A stretch of DNA of 9,847 nucleotides from Myxococcales bacterium (GTDB lineage: Bacteria > Myxococcota > Polyangia > Fen-1088): assembly GCA_003155465.1 (NCBI GenBank), contig PMCR01000568.1, forward strand, positions 553-10,399, read 5' to 3'. Made by a program: the position numbers and the translations under genes. Of this stretch, positions 1-6,427 are shown piece after piece (the first letter of the stretch is position 1; every line of letters starts with the position of its first letter). The notes beneath the pieces are model-generated. The model was not told where the DNA came from. It saw nothing but the letters and a program-made list of their open reading frames with translations, and ran no database searches.

Positions 1-296
1 GCTACGTCGATCAGGGGGTCCCGGTGATTATCGGTGAGTATGGCGCCAGCCACCAGGATGGCTACGAGGACTATCGACGCTACTACATGGAGTACGTTAC
101 CAAAGCCGCGGTCGATCGCGGGCTCGTCCCAGTGTATTGGGACAACGGCGGTCAAGGCAGCGGGGGAGAAAGTTTCGCACTCATCGACCGCGTAAACCAC
201 AGCGTCTTTCACCCCAAAATAATGGAGGCAATGCTGAGAGCCGCCACGAGTTCGTACTCGCTCCGCGACATTGCGTTGCCGGCGCCCGCGAAGTGA
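1..296 (+). CDS. Glycoside hydrolase family 5 (endoglucanase-like), 3' end only
   Basis: The reading frame is open from base 3 to the TGA at 294-296; the N-terminal part lies outside the window. The visible 97 or so residues match the end of a GH5 (beta/alpha)8 barrel. VPVIIGEYGA carries the expected catalytic nucleophile Glu (codon 36-38) at the end of strand 7. It is followed by a Tyr-rich helix (RRYYMEYV), then GLVPVYWDNG, the strand-8 motif with the conserved Trp, then SFALIDR and HPKIMEAML, which close the barrel as in GH5 endoglucanases of the GH5_4/GH5_25 kind. The family normally hydrolyses internal beta-1,4 bonds of cellulose, mixed-linkage glucan, xyloglucan or xylan; the substrate cannot be decided from this fragment. 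A short Ala/Pro tail follows the barrel with no appended carbohydrate-binding module. GH39 and GH43 genes nearby support a plant-polysaccharide role. Confidence 0.85.
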   Translation, partial: YVDQGVPVIIGEYGASHQDGYEDYRRYYMEYVTKAAVDRGLVPVYWDNGGQGSGGESFALIDRVNHSVFHPKIMEAMLRAATSSYSLRDIALPAPAK

Positions 297-329
297 CCGG
301 ACGAACTCGCGCCTGCGATACCGTCGGAC

Positions 330-354
330 AGCGGGGGAGACGCCGCCGCTTTCT
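330..354 (+). terminator. Weak candidate terminator after GH5
   Basis: AGCGG (330-334) can pair with CCGCT (346-350), and the stem runs directly into TTTCT. It sits 34 nt after the GH5 stop codon. The stem is only 5 bp and the T run is short, so termination here is a guess based on position. Confidence 0.3.
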
Positions 355-553
355 GAAAAGTCAGGGCTTCCAGGTCGAACTCTTCGCGTCGAGCGCCACT
401 TGGCAATAGCCGTGTGATGCCCAGACCCTACTCGGCGGGAAATGCTCGGGCAGGGTCCATGTCCAGGGACTCCCGTCGGGCGTGACTTGCTCGAACCTGC
501 TGCGCCCTTCCCTTCTGCCTTGGTGAACCCTCGCGGCGTCGGCCGCCGCCACG

Positions 554-599
554 CCCGCCGGCGGGCCGGCCCGAGTCCGCGAGGCGGAACTGAGTCCGC
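554..599. repeat. Cluster of overlapping GC-rich palindromes and competing hairpins
   Basis: A perfect 12-bp palindrome, CCCGCCGGCGGG (554-565), overlaps a perfect 10-bp palindrome, GGGCCGGCCC (563-572). Immediately after, TCCGC (576-580) can pair with GCGGA (584-588), and the same GCGGA can instead pair with a second TCCGC (595-599). The octamer GAGTCCGC occurs twice (573-580 and 592-599). This is non-coding sequence. It may be a dispersed palindromic element of REP type, a terminator for unseen transcription, or compositional noise; copy number in the genome is needed to decide. Confidence 0.45.
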
Positions 600-663
600 A
601 GGGATGCGCGCCACTCCGCCGCGCGGTGGCCCTGGGCCATGGCGCGTAGGCTGCGCCGCCTGC

Positions 664-693
664 TTGAGTTTTCTGCTGTACCTGTTAGATAAT
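664..693 (+). promoter_or_regulatory. Candidate sigma70-type promoter for the 747-1778 lipoprotein gene
   Basis: TTGAGT (664-669) resembles a -35 box (4 of 6 consensus positions). GATAAT (688-693) resembles a -10 box (5 of 6), with an 18-bp spacer; an alternative -10 reading, TAGATA at 686-691, gives 16 bp. The AT-rich patch stands out sharply from the GC-rich spacer before it and lies about 53 nt upstream of the ATG at 747, leaving room for a short leader with a ribosome binding site. No operator is recognisable. Confidence 0.45.
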
Positions 694-746
694 CACTCCG
701 TAGACAAGCTGGAGCTCAGATGGTCTGCGAAATGGGAGTTTACATC

Positions 747-1778
747 ATGACTACTCGTCGCCTTTCAGTGTCAAGAGGAGTTGGCTTCCGGACTTTGTTG
801 CTAACCACGCTGGCGTTTGGCTGCAGTTCGTCAGTGACGAAGAACAATCCAGCCGGAAACGGTGACGGCGGCGATACGGCGACCGGCGGAACAACCGGCG
901 CAGCTGGAGGCGATTCGAGCAACCGGGGTACGCAAAGTTCCGCGGGCGGCAACCTAGGTGCGACTGGTGGTTCCGTGTCTGTCGAAACGGGCGGCACGGT
1001 CAGCAACACTGGCGGAGATTCAACGACAGGAACTGGTGCTTCGACCACTGTGGACTGCAATCCACCTGTCGCCACTCAATGTACGGGAACGACGCCGCCA
1101 GCGGCTCTCATTGCAGATTTTTCTATTGCCACAGGCAGCACCGGGCCTGCTGTGTTCGGGCCTTGGGGTCAAAGCGTCTATGGAGGTGCGTACATCTATC
1201 CTCGTGCTATCACGACTCCCGGCCCCTGCGACGAGACGCCAAGCAGCTATCCGGTGACTCAGAATCTGACCGGTGGAAATTGGAATATCCAGGGAACCGT
1301 CGGCACCTACTCAGGCGGAGGGCTGTGGTGGAACTGCAATGCAGGTACGACGGCAAGACCCAACTACGTGCAAGCTTGCACCATCGATGCGTCGGCCTAC
1401 ACCGGCATATCGTTTACCGTGTCCGGCAACGCCGGTCCCGCTGTCAGCCCTGCGACCACGGGTAGCTTCTTCTTCTCAGTTTCGACGCCCAGCACAATGA
1501 AGCCTGCTTTGGATTCAGCAGGCAATCCGAAGAGCTGCGGCACGTGCACAGCGACAACCTGTGGTTCCAGCGTGTCGATTCCGGTTTCGGCGGCGGCGAC
1601 AACGGTCAAGCTCACCTGGGCGCAGCTGGGTGTCACGACGCCCGATGCAATTTCGGGCATTGCGTTCTCGTTTACGGATCCCTGCAGTCTGAACGGCGGT
1701 TACGCAGTGACTCCCTGCAATCCAACGACATTCCCCGTCGATATGACGATCGATGACCTTCAATTCACGACGGATTGA
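747..1778 (+). CDS. Lipoprotein with TGG-rich linker and carbohydrate-binding-type beta-sandwich domain
   Basis: The 343-residue product starts at ATG 747, preceded by GGGAG (734-738) with 8-nt spacing. An upstream in-frame ATG at 720 lacks such a site and would spoil the signal peptide. Residues 1-25 are a signal peptide with Arg-rich head, hydrophobic core and lipobox-like end (LAFGC), giving lipidated Cys26. Residues 27-100 are a low-complexity Gly/Thr/Ser linker with recurring TGG and GG motifs. Residues about 118-343 are beta-rich: a start resembling ALIADFS, then DASAYTGISFTVSG, a TVKLTWAQLG segment, AISGIAFSF, and a closing VDMTIDDLQF. That order recalls the jelly-roll fold of CBM11/CIA30-like modules, with extra Cys probably in disulfides. 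No catalytic motif is seen. Probable role: anchored glycan binding beside the neighbouring hydrolases. The fold call is by eye; the substrate is unknown. Convergent with GH39. Confidence 0.8.
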   Translation: MTTRRLSVSRGVGFRTLLLTTLAFGCSSSVTKNNPAGNGDGGDTATGGTTGAAGGDSSNRGTQSSAGGNLGATGGSVSVETGGTVSNTGGDSTTGTGASTTVDCNPPVATQCTGTTPPAALIADFSIATGSTGPAVFGPWGQSVYGGAYIYPRAITTPGPCDETPSSYPVTQNLTGGNWNIQGTVGTYSGGGLWWNCNAGTTARPNYVQACTIDASAYTGISFTVSGNAGPAVSPATTGSFFFSVSTPSTMKPALDSAGNPKSCGTCTATTCGSSVSIPVSAAATTVKLTWAQLGVTTPDAISGIAFSFTDPCSLNGGYAVTPCNPTTFPVDMTIDDLQFTTD

Positions 1779-1792
1779 GCCGGGACTTCGGT

Positions 1793-1823
1793 GCCGGCAC
1801 CCAAACCCCGTTTCCGTGCCGGC
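1793..1823. terminator. Candidate bidirectional terminator hairpin between convergent genes
   Basis: GCCGGCAC (1793-1800) and GTGCCGGC (1816-1823) form a perfect 8-bp stem with a 15-nt loop. The first arm lies inside the 10-bp palindrome GTGCCGGCAC (1791-1800). It sits in the 67-bp gap between the converging stop codons at 1778 and 1846. There is no T run on either side, so any termination would not be of the classical intrinsic type. Confidence 0.4.
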
Positions 1824-1834
1824 CTGCCATCAAT

Positions 1835-1860
1835 GAGACAACTACTTATTGAGTCGTCTC
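1835..1860 (-). terminator. Hairpin straddling the GH39 stop codon
   Basis: On the minus strand GAGACGAC (1860-1853) pairs with GTTGTCTC (1842-1835) at 7 of 8 positions, with the TAA stop (1848-1846) in the loop. No strong T tract follows, so it is only a possible mRNA 3'-end structure. It could act together with the 1793-1823 hairpin. Confidence 0.3.
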
Positions 1861-3759
1861 GGGCTGAGCGGTGAGCACCAGCAGTCCTACGCTGTAGATG
1901 TTCTGAGGAAACGTCACGGACCAGGCCCCATCCCTGGGGGTGGCCGTGGTTTCGTAGTAACAAAGCTCGCTCGCGCGGCGGAGCTCTGCCCATTGCGATT
2001 GTGTGGGCTGCGGCGGTCTGCCCATTTGAGCAAAGGTGTTATAGGCATTGGAATGGGTGTGATCGACGAGATAATGTCGGACGCGGATCCCGGCAGAGGC
2101 AAATGGGATGTTGTTGAATTGGACGGACACCAAGCTGGAGGCCAGAGGATCGGCCTCTCCGCCGTCCACGTGGTTGTAGACCAACACCTGCAGAGACTTG
2201 CCATCAACGGCCAGCGTGGCGACGGCGTTGACTCCGTCGCCGGTGCGCCCCCCGCTCGTGGCTACGCGAGTCTCGCCCATCATGTGCAACAAGCGAAACG
2301 CGTTGAATGCCGGCTTTGCAACGTCATAGGAATCAGGATATCGGGGATCGCCCTTAAGCATCAGGCCGTAGTTTCCCTCGCGAAACGCGAGTTTGGTTCC
2401 GCTGTCGAACTCCTCGTACAGATCGGATATCGTCCAGTAGGCAAAGCCCCTGGGCGGCACAATGCCATTGTCAGTGCCGATCAAGTGAATCGTTTTCGCG
2501 ACGAAGCTCGCACTGATTTCCGTGTCGCGCGCTAGGGCACCGGAATAGGAGGCGCCCCATTCTGTGACAAAGACATCGCCGAAGAAGTCGATACTCTTGA
2601 CCGCGCCCACCATCGACTCGTGGAACATCTGGGTCGCAACCGAAAGCGCGACGGTTGTATCGCTGGTCTGTCCGTAGGTGTGATACGTGACGAAGTCGAG
2701 CTTGCGGTTGTGCTTCCGGCAATAGTCGACCAGGTTGGTGATGCCGACGGCCGAGCCTCCGCCGGACTCCGCTGGTCCGCCCACTTTGATCTCCGGGTCG
2801 CCACGAACCAGGCCCTGCACCGTGTAGTCGTACAGTTCGTTGTAGCCGGCCATTCCGAGGGAATACATCCAAGAAGACTCATTCCAGATCTCGAAGTACC
2901 AATGGGTGCGTACCTCTTCGACGCCGTAGCGCTGCTCCAGGTGTTGCACCAAGGCCGCCATGAAATCCATCCAGCGATTCCAGTCCTTCGGTGGGCTGAT
3001 GTTCGCAGGCACATTATTGTACCAATGCAAGGTCTTGGCGGGGTTGGAGGCGAGTGGCGGAGGTGTGAAGCCAATTTCCACGAATGGCCGCATGCCGGCG
3101 GCGATGATTGCATCATACACTTTGTCGAGACGCGCCCAGTTGTAAGCGGGCTTGTCGTTTGCCTCGGTGTAGATGCCGATGTCGCCGTCGAGAATGCCGT
3201 GAAATCGCACGTATTGGAAGCCGGCAAGCTCGTGACCCTTTCGCAGCGCGCCCTGGATATTGCGACCCCAGGCGGTCTCAAGAACCGTGTTCGCGTGGTC
3301 GGCGGCCACCATTTTTTCGTAGAATCGACTCCATGCCGGGCCCGCTTGTTTCGCGTCTACGCTGATTCGATAGACGGGTTCCCCGCCAGATTTCCAGGGC
3401 GGGCGATCCGAGCAACGCACCCCCTGCGGGGTCAAGGAACCGTTCGCGAGAGCGACCTGCGACGAGTCAGCCGCGAGGGCCACTGATGGTCCCGGCGAAG
3501 ACGGGGTGCTTGCACTGTTGCAAGTGACATACGCAGCGCCGCTCGGTCCGACACAGGAACACAGGATGCCCGATGAATTCGTGCATTCCAGGCCCGATGC
3601 TGTGCAGCTCGCGCCAGCGTTGCACGGAACAATGCCTGCCCAGTGAGTGTCGGAGTCGCGCTCCTGGGCGAGCGCCTCTGCTCCAAAGCGGTTGGGCGGG
3701 CGCAGGCAACCACCCAAGAGGGCGGACAGAAGCACTGCGTATGTCGCGCAATTGCGCAT
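1846..3759 (-). CDS. GH39 beta-xylosidase-like lipoprotein with N-terminal Cys-rich segment
   Basis: The 637-residue product (from ATG 3759) has a short signal peptide with a clear lipobox, LLGGC, giving lipidated Cys18. An in-frame TTG at 3816 would add 19 residues ahead of the signal and is less likely. Residues about 45-80 form a compact six-Cys segment (Cys 46, 52, 59, 67, 69, 80). The catalytic barrel spans roughly 130-470: FQYVRFHGIL, RPFVEIGFTP, YFEIWNE with the acid/base Glu294, and FVTEWGASY with the nucleophile Glu400. This spacing and pairing are those of GH39 retaining enzymes. A C-terminal beta-sandwich follows. The family mainly contains beta-xylosidases releasing xylose from xylo-oligosaccharides; other GH39 activities cannot be excluded. 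Upstream of the ATG there is no clear Shine-Dalgarno sequence; a terminator-like hairpin occupies the leader. It lies downstream of and co-directional with the 3826-4692 lipoprotein gene. Confidence 0.88.
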   Translation of the reverse strand: MRNCATYAVLLSALLGGCLRPPNRFGAEALAQERDSDTHWAGIVPCNAGASCTASGLECTNSSGILCSCVGPSGAAYVTCNSASTPSSPGPSVALAADSSQVALANGSLTPQGVRCSDRPPWKSGGEPVYRISVDAKQAGPAWSRFYEKMVAADHANTVLETAWGRNIQGALRKGHELAGFQYVRFHGILDGDIGIYTEANDKPAYNWARLDKVYDAIIAAGMRPFVEIGFTPPPLASNPAKTLHWYNNVPANISPPKDWNRWMDFMAALVQHLEQRYGVEEVRTHWYFEIWNESSWMYSLGMAGYNELYDYTVQGLVRGDPEIKVGGPAESGGGSAVGITNLVDYCRKHNRKLDFVTYHTYGQTSDTTVALSVATQMFHESMVGAVKSIDFFGDVFVTEWGASYSGALARDTEISASFVAKTIHLIGTDNGIVPPRGFAYWTISDLYEEFDSGTKLAFREGNYGLMLKGDPRYPDSYDVAKPAFNAFRLLHMMGETRVATSGGRTGDGVNAVATLAVDGKSLQVLVYNHVDGGEADPLASSLVSVQFNNIPFASAGIRVRHYLVDHTHSNAYNTFAQMGRPPQPTQSQWAELRRASELCYYETTATPRDGAWSVTFPQNIYSVGLLVLTAQPETTQ

Positions 3760-3760
3760 G

Positions 3761-3803
3761 GCAAACACAAAACGAGCGAGCTCAGCCAAGCCAAGCTCGC
3801 TCG
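3761..3803 (-). terminator. Terminator/attenuator-like hairpin in the GH39 leader
   Basis: On the minus strand CGAGCGAGCT (3803-3794) and AGCTCGCTCG (3782-3773) form a perfect 10-bp GC-rich stem with an 11-nt loop, followed at once by TTTTGTGTTTG (3772-3762). This is the best intrinsic-terminator shape in the window. It begins 22 nt after the stop of the upstream lipoprotein gene and its T-rich tail ends 2 nt before the GH39 ATG. It could end the upstream transcript, or work as a read-through or attenuation point that sets GH39 expression. Which one applies is inference. Confidence 0.65.
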
Positions 3804-3825
3804 GATCAATCGTCAAATACTGGGC

Positions 3826-4692
3826 CTAGTAGAATCCGAGATTGGAGATGGTGACGTCCACCGGGTGGGTGGCGCCGCTATCATTGAGCCAGTCAAAGCT
3901 GAAGTTGAGATTCATGATGCCCGGTCCAGGAACGGGCCCGCATAGCTTCTCATTCTTGAAGCAGGCCCAAGGTATCCTGAGGGTCTGCACTCCGGCAGTG
4001 AGAGTGGGGTAATAACTAGCAGTATTGCCATTGGCCAAATACATGCCTATGTACAAGTGATTGCCGGTGGGGAGTGTCGCTACATTGATGTCCACCGTGA
4101 GGCCAGTTAGCCCTGCTCCGCTGATCATTTGGCAGCCGGGACCAGCATCGGGGTACGTTGTCTGCAGATTTAGCCCCCATCCGCCATTGCCATCCACGCT
4201 TTCTGCTCCGCCACTGGCCAAATACGAGCCCGTGATGTGCATTGAGTTGGTGGCGCAGGTCATTTTCAGATTGCAGTCGCTAGTGGTGGGACTGTTGCAC
4301 CACGGTTGATAGAAGTATCCGGATGAGGTGCCATCGCTTGCCCATTGACCAATCGTGCACGAGGCATCGATGGCAAATATCGGCGGCTTCGGCGGGCAAG
4401 CGTTTCCCGCAGCTACGCCCCCGTCCAACAAGGTGCAGTCAGGATACGAGGTCGCAGCAGCGCATGTGACGTTGACGATGTTCGACCCACCTGCGCTGGT
4501 CGATCCACCCGCTGCCGTGCCCATGCTTCCCCCGGTATCGGCGCCACCGGTCGCTGCGGCTCCGCCAGTACCGTTGTTGCCGTTGTTTGAGCTTACACAG
4601 GCCCCGGTGAAACCTGCCGCCAATGCGCCCAAGAGTCCGAGATGGGTGGCTGTACGTAAGAGACTATTCTTGTGCTGGTTCGCTCTAGACAT
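3826..4692 (-). CDS. Linker-type lipoprotein with C-terminal beta-sandwich (putative glycan-binding) domain
   Basis: The 288-residue product starts at ATG 4692, with GGAGAG (4703-4698) 5 nt upstream. A longer frame reaches 4755, but its extra 21 residues precede the signal peptide and lack a ribosome binding site. Basic residues, a hydrophobic stretch and the ending FTGAC suggest export and lipidation at Cys32, though that lipobox is not the best match. Residues 33-72 are a Gly/Ala/Thr linker with TGG units. The remaining 215 or so residues contain several Cys, aromatic-rich segments (GYFYQPW, GGWGLNLQ), GLTGLTVDINV, GVQTLRIPWACF and a closing VDVTISNLGFY. That final strand pattern matches the end of the 747-1778 protein (VDMTIDDLQF), suggesting a related jelly-roll module. 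No catalytic residues are recognised. It precedes GH39 by 66 nt, but the hairpin between them may limit co-transcription. Confidence 0.78.
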   Translation of the reverse strand: MSRANQHKNSLLRTATHLGLLGALAAGFTGACVSSNNGNNGTGGAAATGGADTGGSMGTAAGGSTSAGGSNIVNVTCAAATSYPDCTLLDGGVAAGNACPPKPPIFAIDASCTIGQWASDGTSSGYFYQPWCNSPTTSDCNLKMTCATNSMHITGSYLASGGAESVDGNGGWGLNLQTTYPDAGPGCQMISGAGLTGLTVDINVATLPTGNHLYIGMYLANGNTASYYPTLTAGVQTLRIPWACFKNEKLCGPVPGPGIMNLNFSFDWLNDSGATHPVDVTISNLGFY

Positions 4693-4914
4693 GCGTTCTC
4701 TCCGAATTGGATATTTCATAGTTGGGAATCGGGTGCAGTCCCCCTGGAAATGCATCCACCCCGACTACGGCCTGACACTGCGAGCTATCGCGGTGTCCCA
4801 ATGCGGCAAAAATGGTATTGCAGCTACACTGACTTTGTCAACGACTCATTTGGGCCTCTTGGCCTGGATCAACGACGCTGGCAAAGCACCGTCACTGTGA
4901 AGCGCGCCGCACGG
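4693..4914. other. Upstream region of the 3826-4692 lipoprotein gene
   Basis: No supported gene lies here. Reading toward the lipoprotein gene on the minus strand there is a perfect TTGACA (4841-4836), but only a weak -10 match (AATACC, 4819-4814, 16-bp spacing), so a promoter is possible rather than shown. A plus-strand frame at 4825-4881 reads YTDFVNDSFGPLGLDQRRW, which looks somewhat protein-like. I cannot place it in a family and it has no start or ribosome binding site, so it may be chance or a further small relic. Confidence 0.4.
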
Positions 4915-5205
4915 TCAACACTGAGCAGCCGTCATCTCCCGGCGGGCAACCGACGGCAGCCCGGGCACCGCCTGGCTGGTCAGGTAGACGGACGCCTGGG
5001 CAAGACCCATGCCGCTCGCTGTTAGCGCAACGGCCCCTGGAGTCCTTGTGCTCCGCACCCAGACTGCAAGCTGCCCCCCTTTCATGACGATGGAGGTTGG
5101 CCCGACCGTACTGCCGGCGCCACTCAAACCGAGCGTTGCGTTGCTTGTGTGCACCCCCCGGCATGCTGACGCTCGGGTCGCGCTGACTTTGCTGGAAGTA
5201 CTAGA
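4915..5205 (-). pseudogene. C-terminal relic of a GH2-type glycoside hydrolase (beta-galactosidase-like)
   Basis: The minus-strand frame ending at TGA 4917-4915 reads, from about 5160, NATLGLSGAGSTVGPTS, then GGQLAVWVRSTRTPGAVALT, then ASGMGLAQASVYLTSQ. This is the signature of the C-terminal Ig-like domain of large GH2 enzymes: a G-x-G-x-x-x-G strand, a glycine-led AVWVRS strand, and a T-ASxxGLxxASV strand. Upstream, KVSATRAS (near 5205) may belong to the same domain, but the expected linking strand is broken. Further upstream no frame continues the homology, and the open frame runs into the opposite-strand GH43 gene. There is no start codon with a ribosome binding site. I read it as the remains of a gene whose other 900 or so residues have been deleted. 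The alternative is a bacterial Ig-like domain from another exported protein. Confidence 0.5.
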
Positions 5206-5391
5206 GCGCCGGCAGAGAATCGTGAGAGGCGCGTCGCACACGGCACAGTCCACCGCATCTGAGCCCCTTGTGGGGACGTGGTTGACACAATGGCCGTTCC
5301 AGGACAACCTGGCGTGCGATGTGACGGGCAGGGAGCTGGTCTGTTTCCCTCCCACTCGAAGACGCATCAAGCAGAGGAAGAGCAGGCACTG
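5206..5391 (+). promoter_or_regulatory. Upstream region of the GH43 gene
   Basis: This stretch should contain the GH43 promoter and leader. A perfect TTGACA occurs at 5282-5287, but no good -10 box follows at normal spacing. A small CCCC-TTGT-GGGG hairpin (5264-5275) lies just before it. The ribosome binding region is AGAGGAAGAGCAGG (5373-5386), ahead of the TTG start at 5392. The GH43 frame stays open back to a GTG at 5278, but that extra sequence is not signal-like. Confidence 0.35.
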
Positions 5392-6396
5392 TTGAAAGCC
5401 ATAGGAAATCGATTTCTTGTCACCGTCATCTCGGCTTCGCTCGTTGCCTGTGTGGATTCCGGGGGCTCCGCCGGGGGGACAGCACAGGATCCGACCGGCG
5501 CTTGCTCCACGGATGGAGGAATTCGCCACTCAGGAAATCCATTCGTGACCCGGTTCGTTGCCGATCCGGCGGCACATGTCTTCAACGGGCGCGTGTACGT
5601 CTACGACACCGACGATCAGTCCAACGACGGGACGTATTGGAATTCGACGGTGTGGCATGCCTTCTCATCCGACAATCTCGTGGACTGGACCGACGAGGGC
5701 ACCGTCCTGACGCTGCAGGCATTCGCCTATGCGTCTGGGAAATGGGCTGCCTGGGCCCCAGATGTCGTCTCGAAGGATGGCAAGTACTACTTCTTCGCTC
5801 CCATCGACCGCTGGCAAATCGGCGTTGCGGTGGGTGACAGTCCGACGGGACCATTCAAGGACGCGATGGGAGCGCCGTTGATTCAGAAGGATCGCGACGT
5901 CAACGCTGGGGATGAGCCGATCGATCCGGCGGTTCTGATCGACGACGACGGCCAGGCGTACCTCTACTTTGGAACGCGCGTACCCAAGGTCGTCAAACTG
6001 ACAGCGGACTTGCTCCACCTGGATGGTCCCATTATCGACATGAGCGTGAGCGGCAACAACTACGCCGAGGCGCCCTGGATGGGCAAGCACAACGGGACGT
6101 ACTACTTCTCGTACTCGACAGGATGGCCCGGCCAAATTGCGTATGGGACGTCAGCAAGTCCGCTCGGCCCATTTGCGTTCCAGGGCATCGTTCTCGATTA
6201 CGATGGAATTTCCACCAACCACGCCTCCGTGGTCGAGAACTTCAAGGGGAAATCCTATCTTTTCTATCACAATGGCAAGCTTCCGGGCGGGGGCGACTAT
6301 CGACGATCGATCAACGTCGATGAGCTACGCTACGACGCAAACGGCGCCATCACACAGGTCGTGCAGACGACCCAGGGTGTTGAGTGCGTGCCTTGA
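5392..6396 (+). CDS. Glycoside hydrolase family 43 lipoprotein (arabinofuranosidase/xylosidase-like)
   Basis: I place the start at TTG 5392, giving 334 residues. This puts Lys and Arg before a hydrophobic core ending in the lipobox LVAC, with lipidated Cys20, and a purine-rich AGAGGAAGAGCAGG lies just upstream. Upstream in-frame GTG (5278) and ATG (5290) would bury the signal internally. The mature part is a five-bladed GH43 beta-propeller with the three expected carboxylates: Asp58 in VADPAAHVF (base), Asp178 in IDPAVLIDDDG (pKa modulator) and Glu226 in YAEAPWM (acid). WAPDVV-GKYYFFAP and HASVVENFKGKSYLFYH are further family hallmarks. GH43 enzymes invert alpha-L-arabinofuranosyl or beta-xylosyl linkages in arabinoxylan or arabinan; the exact substrate is not readable. 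There is no appended binding module. It is divergent from the 3826-4692 gene and convergent with the RCC1-like gene. Confidence 0.88.
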   Translation: MKAIGNRFLVTVISASLVACVDSGGSAGGTAQDPTGACSTDGGIRHSGNPFVTRFVADPAAHVFNGRVYVYDTDDQSNDGTYWNSTVWHAFSSDNLVDWTDEGTVLTLQAFAYASGKWAAWAPDVVSKDGKYYFFAPIDRWQIGVAVGDSPTGPFKDAMGAPLIQKDRDVNAGDEPIDPAVLIDDDGQAYLYFGTRVPKVVKLTADLLHLDGPIIDMSVSGNNYAEAPWMGKHNGTYYFSYSTGWPGQIAYGTSASPLGPFAFQGIVLDYDGISTNHASVVENFKGKSYLFYHNGKLPGGGDYRRSINVDELRYDANGAITQVVQTTQGVECVP

Positions 6397-6398
6397 GC

Positions 6399-6415
6399 CA
6401 CTCCGTCGCCGAGTG
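6399..6415. terminator. Weak hairpin in the 31-bp convergent gap
   Basis: CACTC (6399-6403) and GAGTG (6411-6415) form a 5-bp stem with a 7-nt loop between the GH43 stop and the opposing stop at 6428. No T tract follows on either strand, so a terminator role rests on location alone. Confidence 0.25.
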
Positions 6416-6427
6416 AAGGCGCAGGTG

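Larger units (their letters stand above)
297..663. other. Gene-free GC-rich spacer
   Basis: I find no convincing gene between the GH5 stop and the promoter of the next lipoprotein. Short open frames exist on both strands but lack ribosome binding sites and domain-like sequence; their openness is explained by high GC. The stretch holds a weak terminator-like hairpin at about 330-354 and a cluster of overlapping GC palindromes at 554-599. A minus-strand frame at about 361-480 reads W-T-W-x-LP-x-x-FP-x-x-RV. This faintly recalls the N-terminal segment of di-haem cytochrome c peroxidase-like proteins, but it is too short to annotate. Confidence 0.6.

Noticed and set aside
361..552. Minus-strand open frame with W-T-W-x-LP-x-x-FP-x-x-RV, faintly like the start of di-haem cytochrome c peroxidase-like proteins
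   Set aside because: Only a dozen positions resemble the motif, no haem-binding CxxCH follows, there is no ribosome binding site, and high GC easily leaves short frames open.
442..750. Plus-strand open frame of about 100 codons in the GC-rich spacer
   Set aside because: It is rich in Arg/Pro/Gly as expected for random GC-rich DNA, shows no domain, and overlaps the candidate promoter of the next gene.
1849..2535. Long plus-strand open frame opposite the GH39 gene, and another at 2620-3486
   Set aside because: Both lie antisense to a gene with clear catalytic motifs; their translations have no recognisable domains, so they are shadows of its codon bias.
5206..5529. Upstream extension of the GH2-like relic frame on the minus strand
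   Set aside because: The translation before about 5205 shows no GH2-like strands and runs into the opposite-strand GH43 coding region, so it is not part of the relic.
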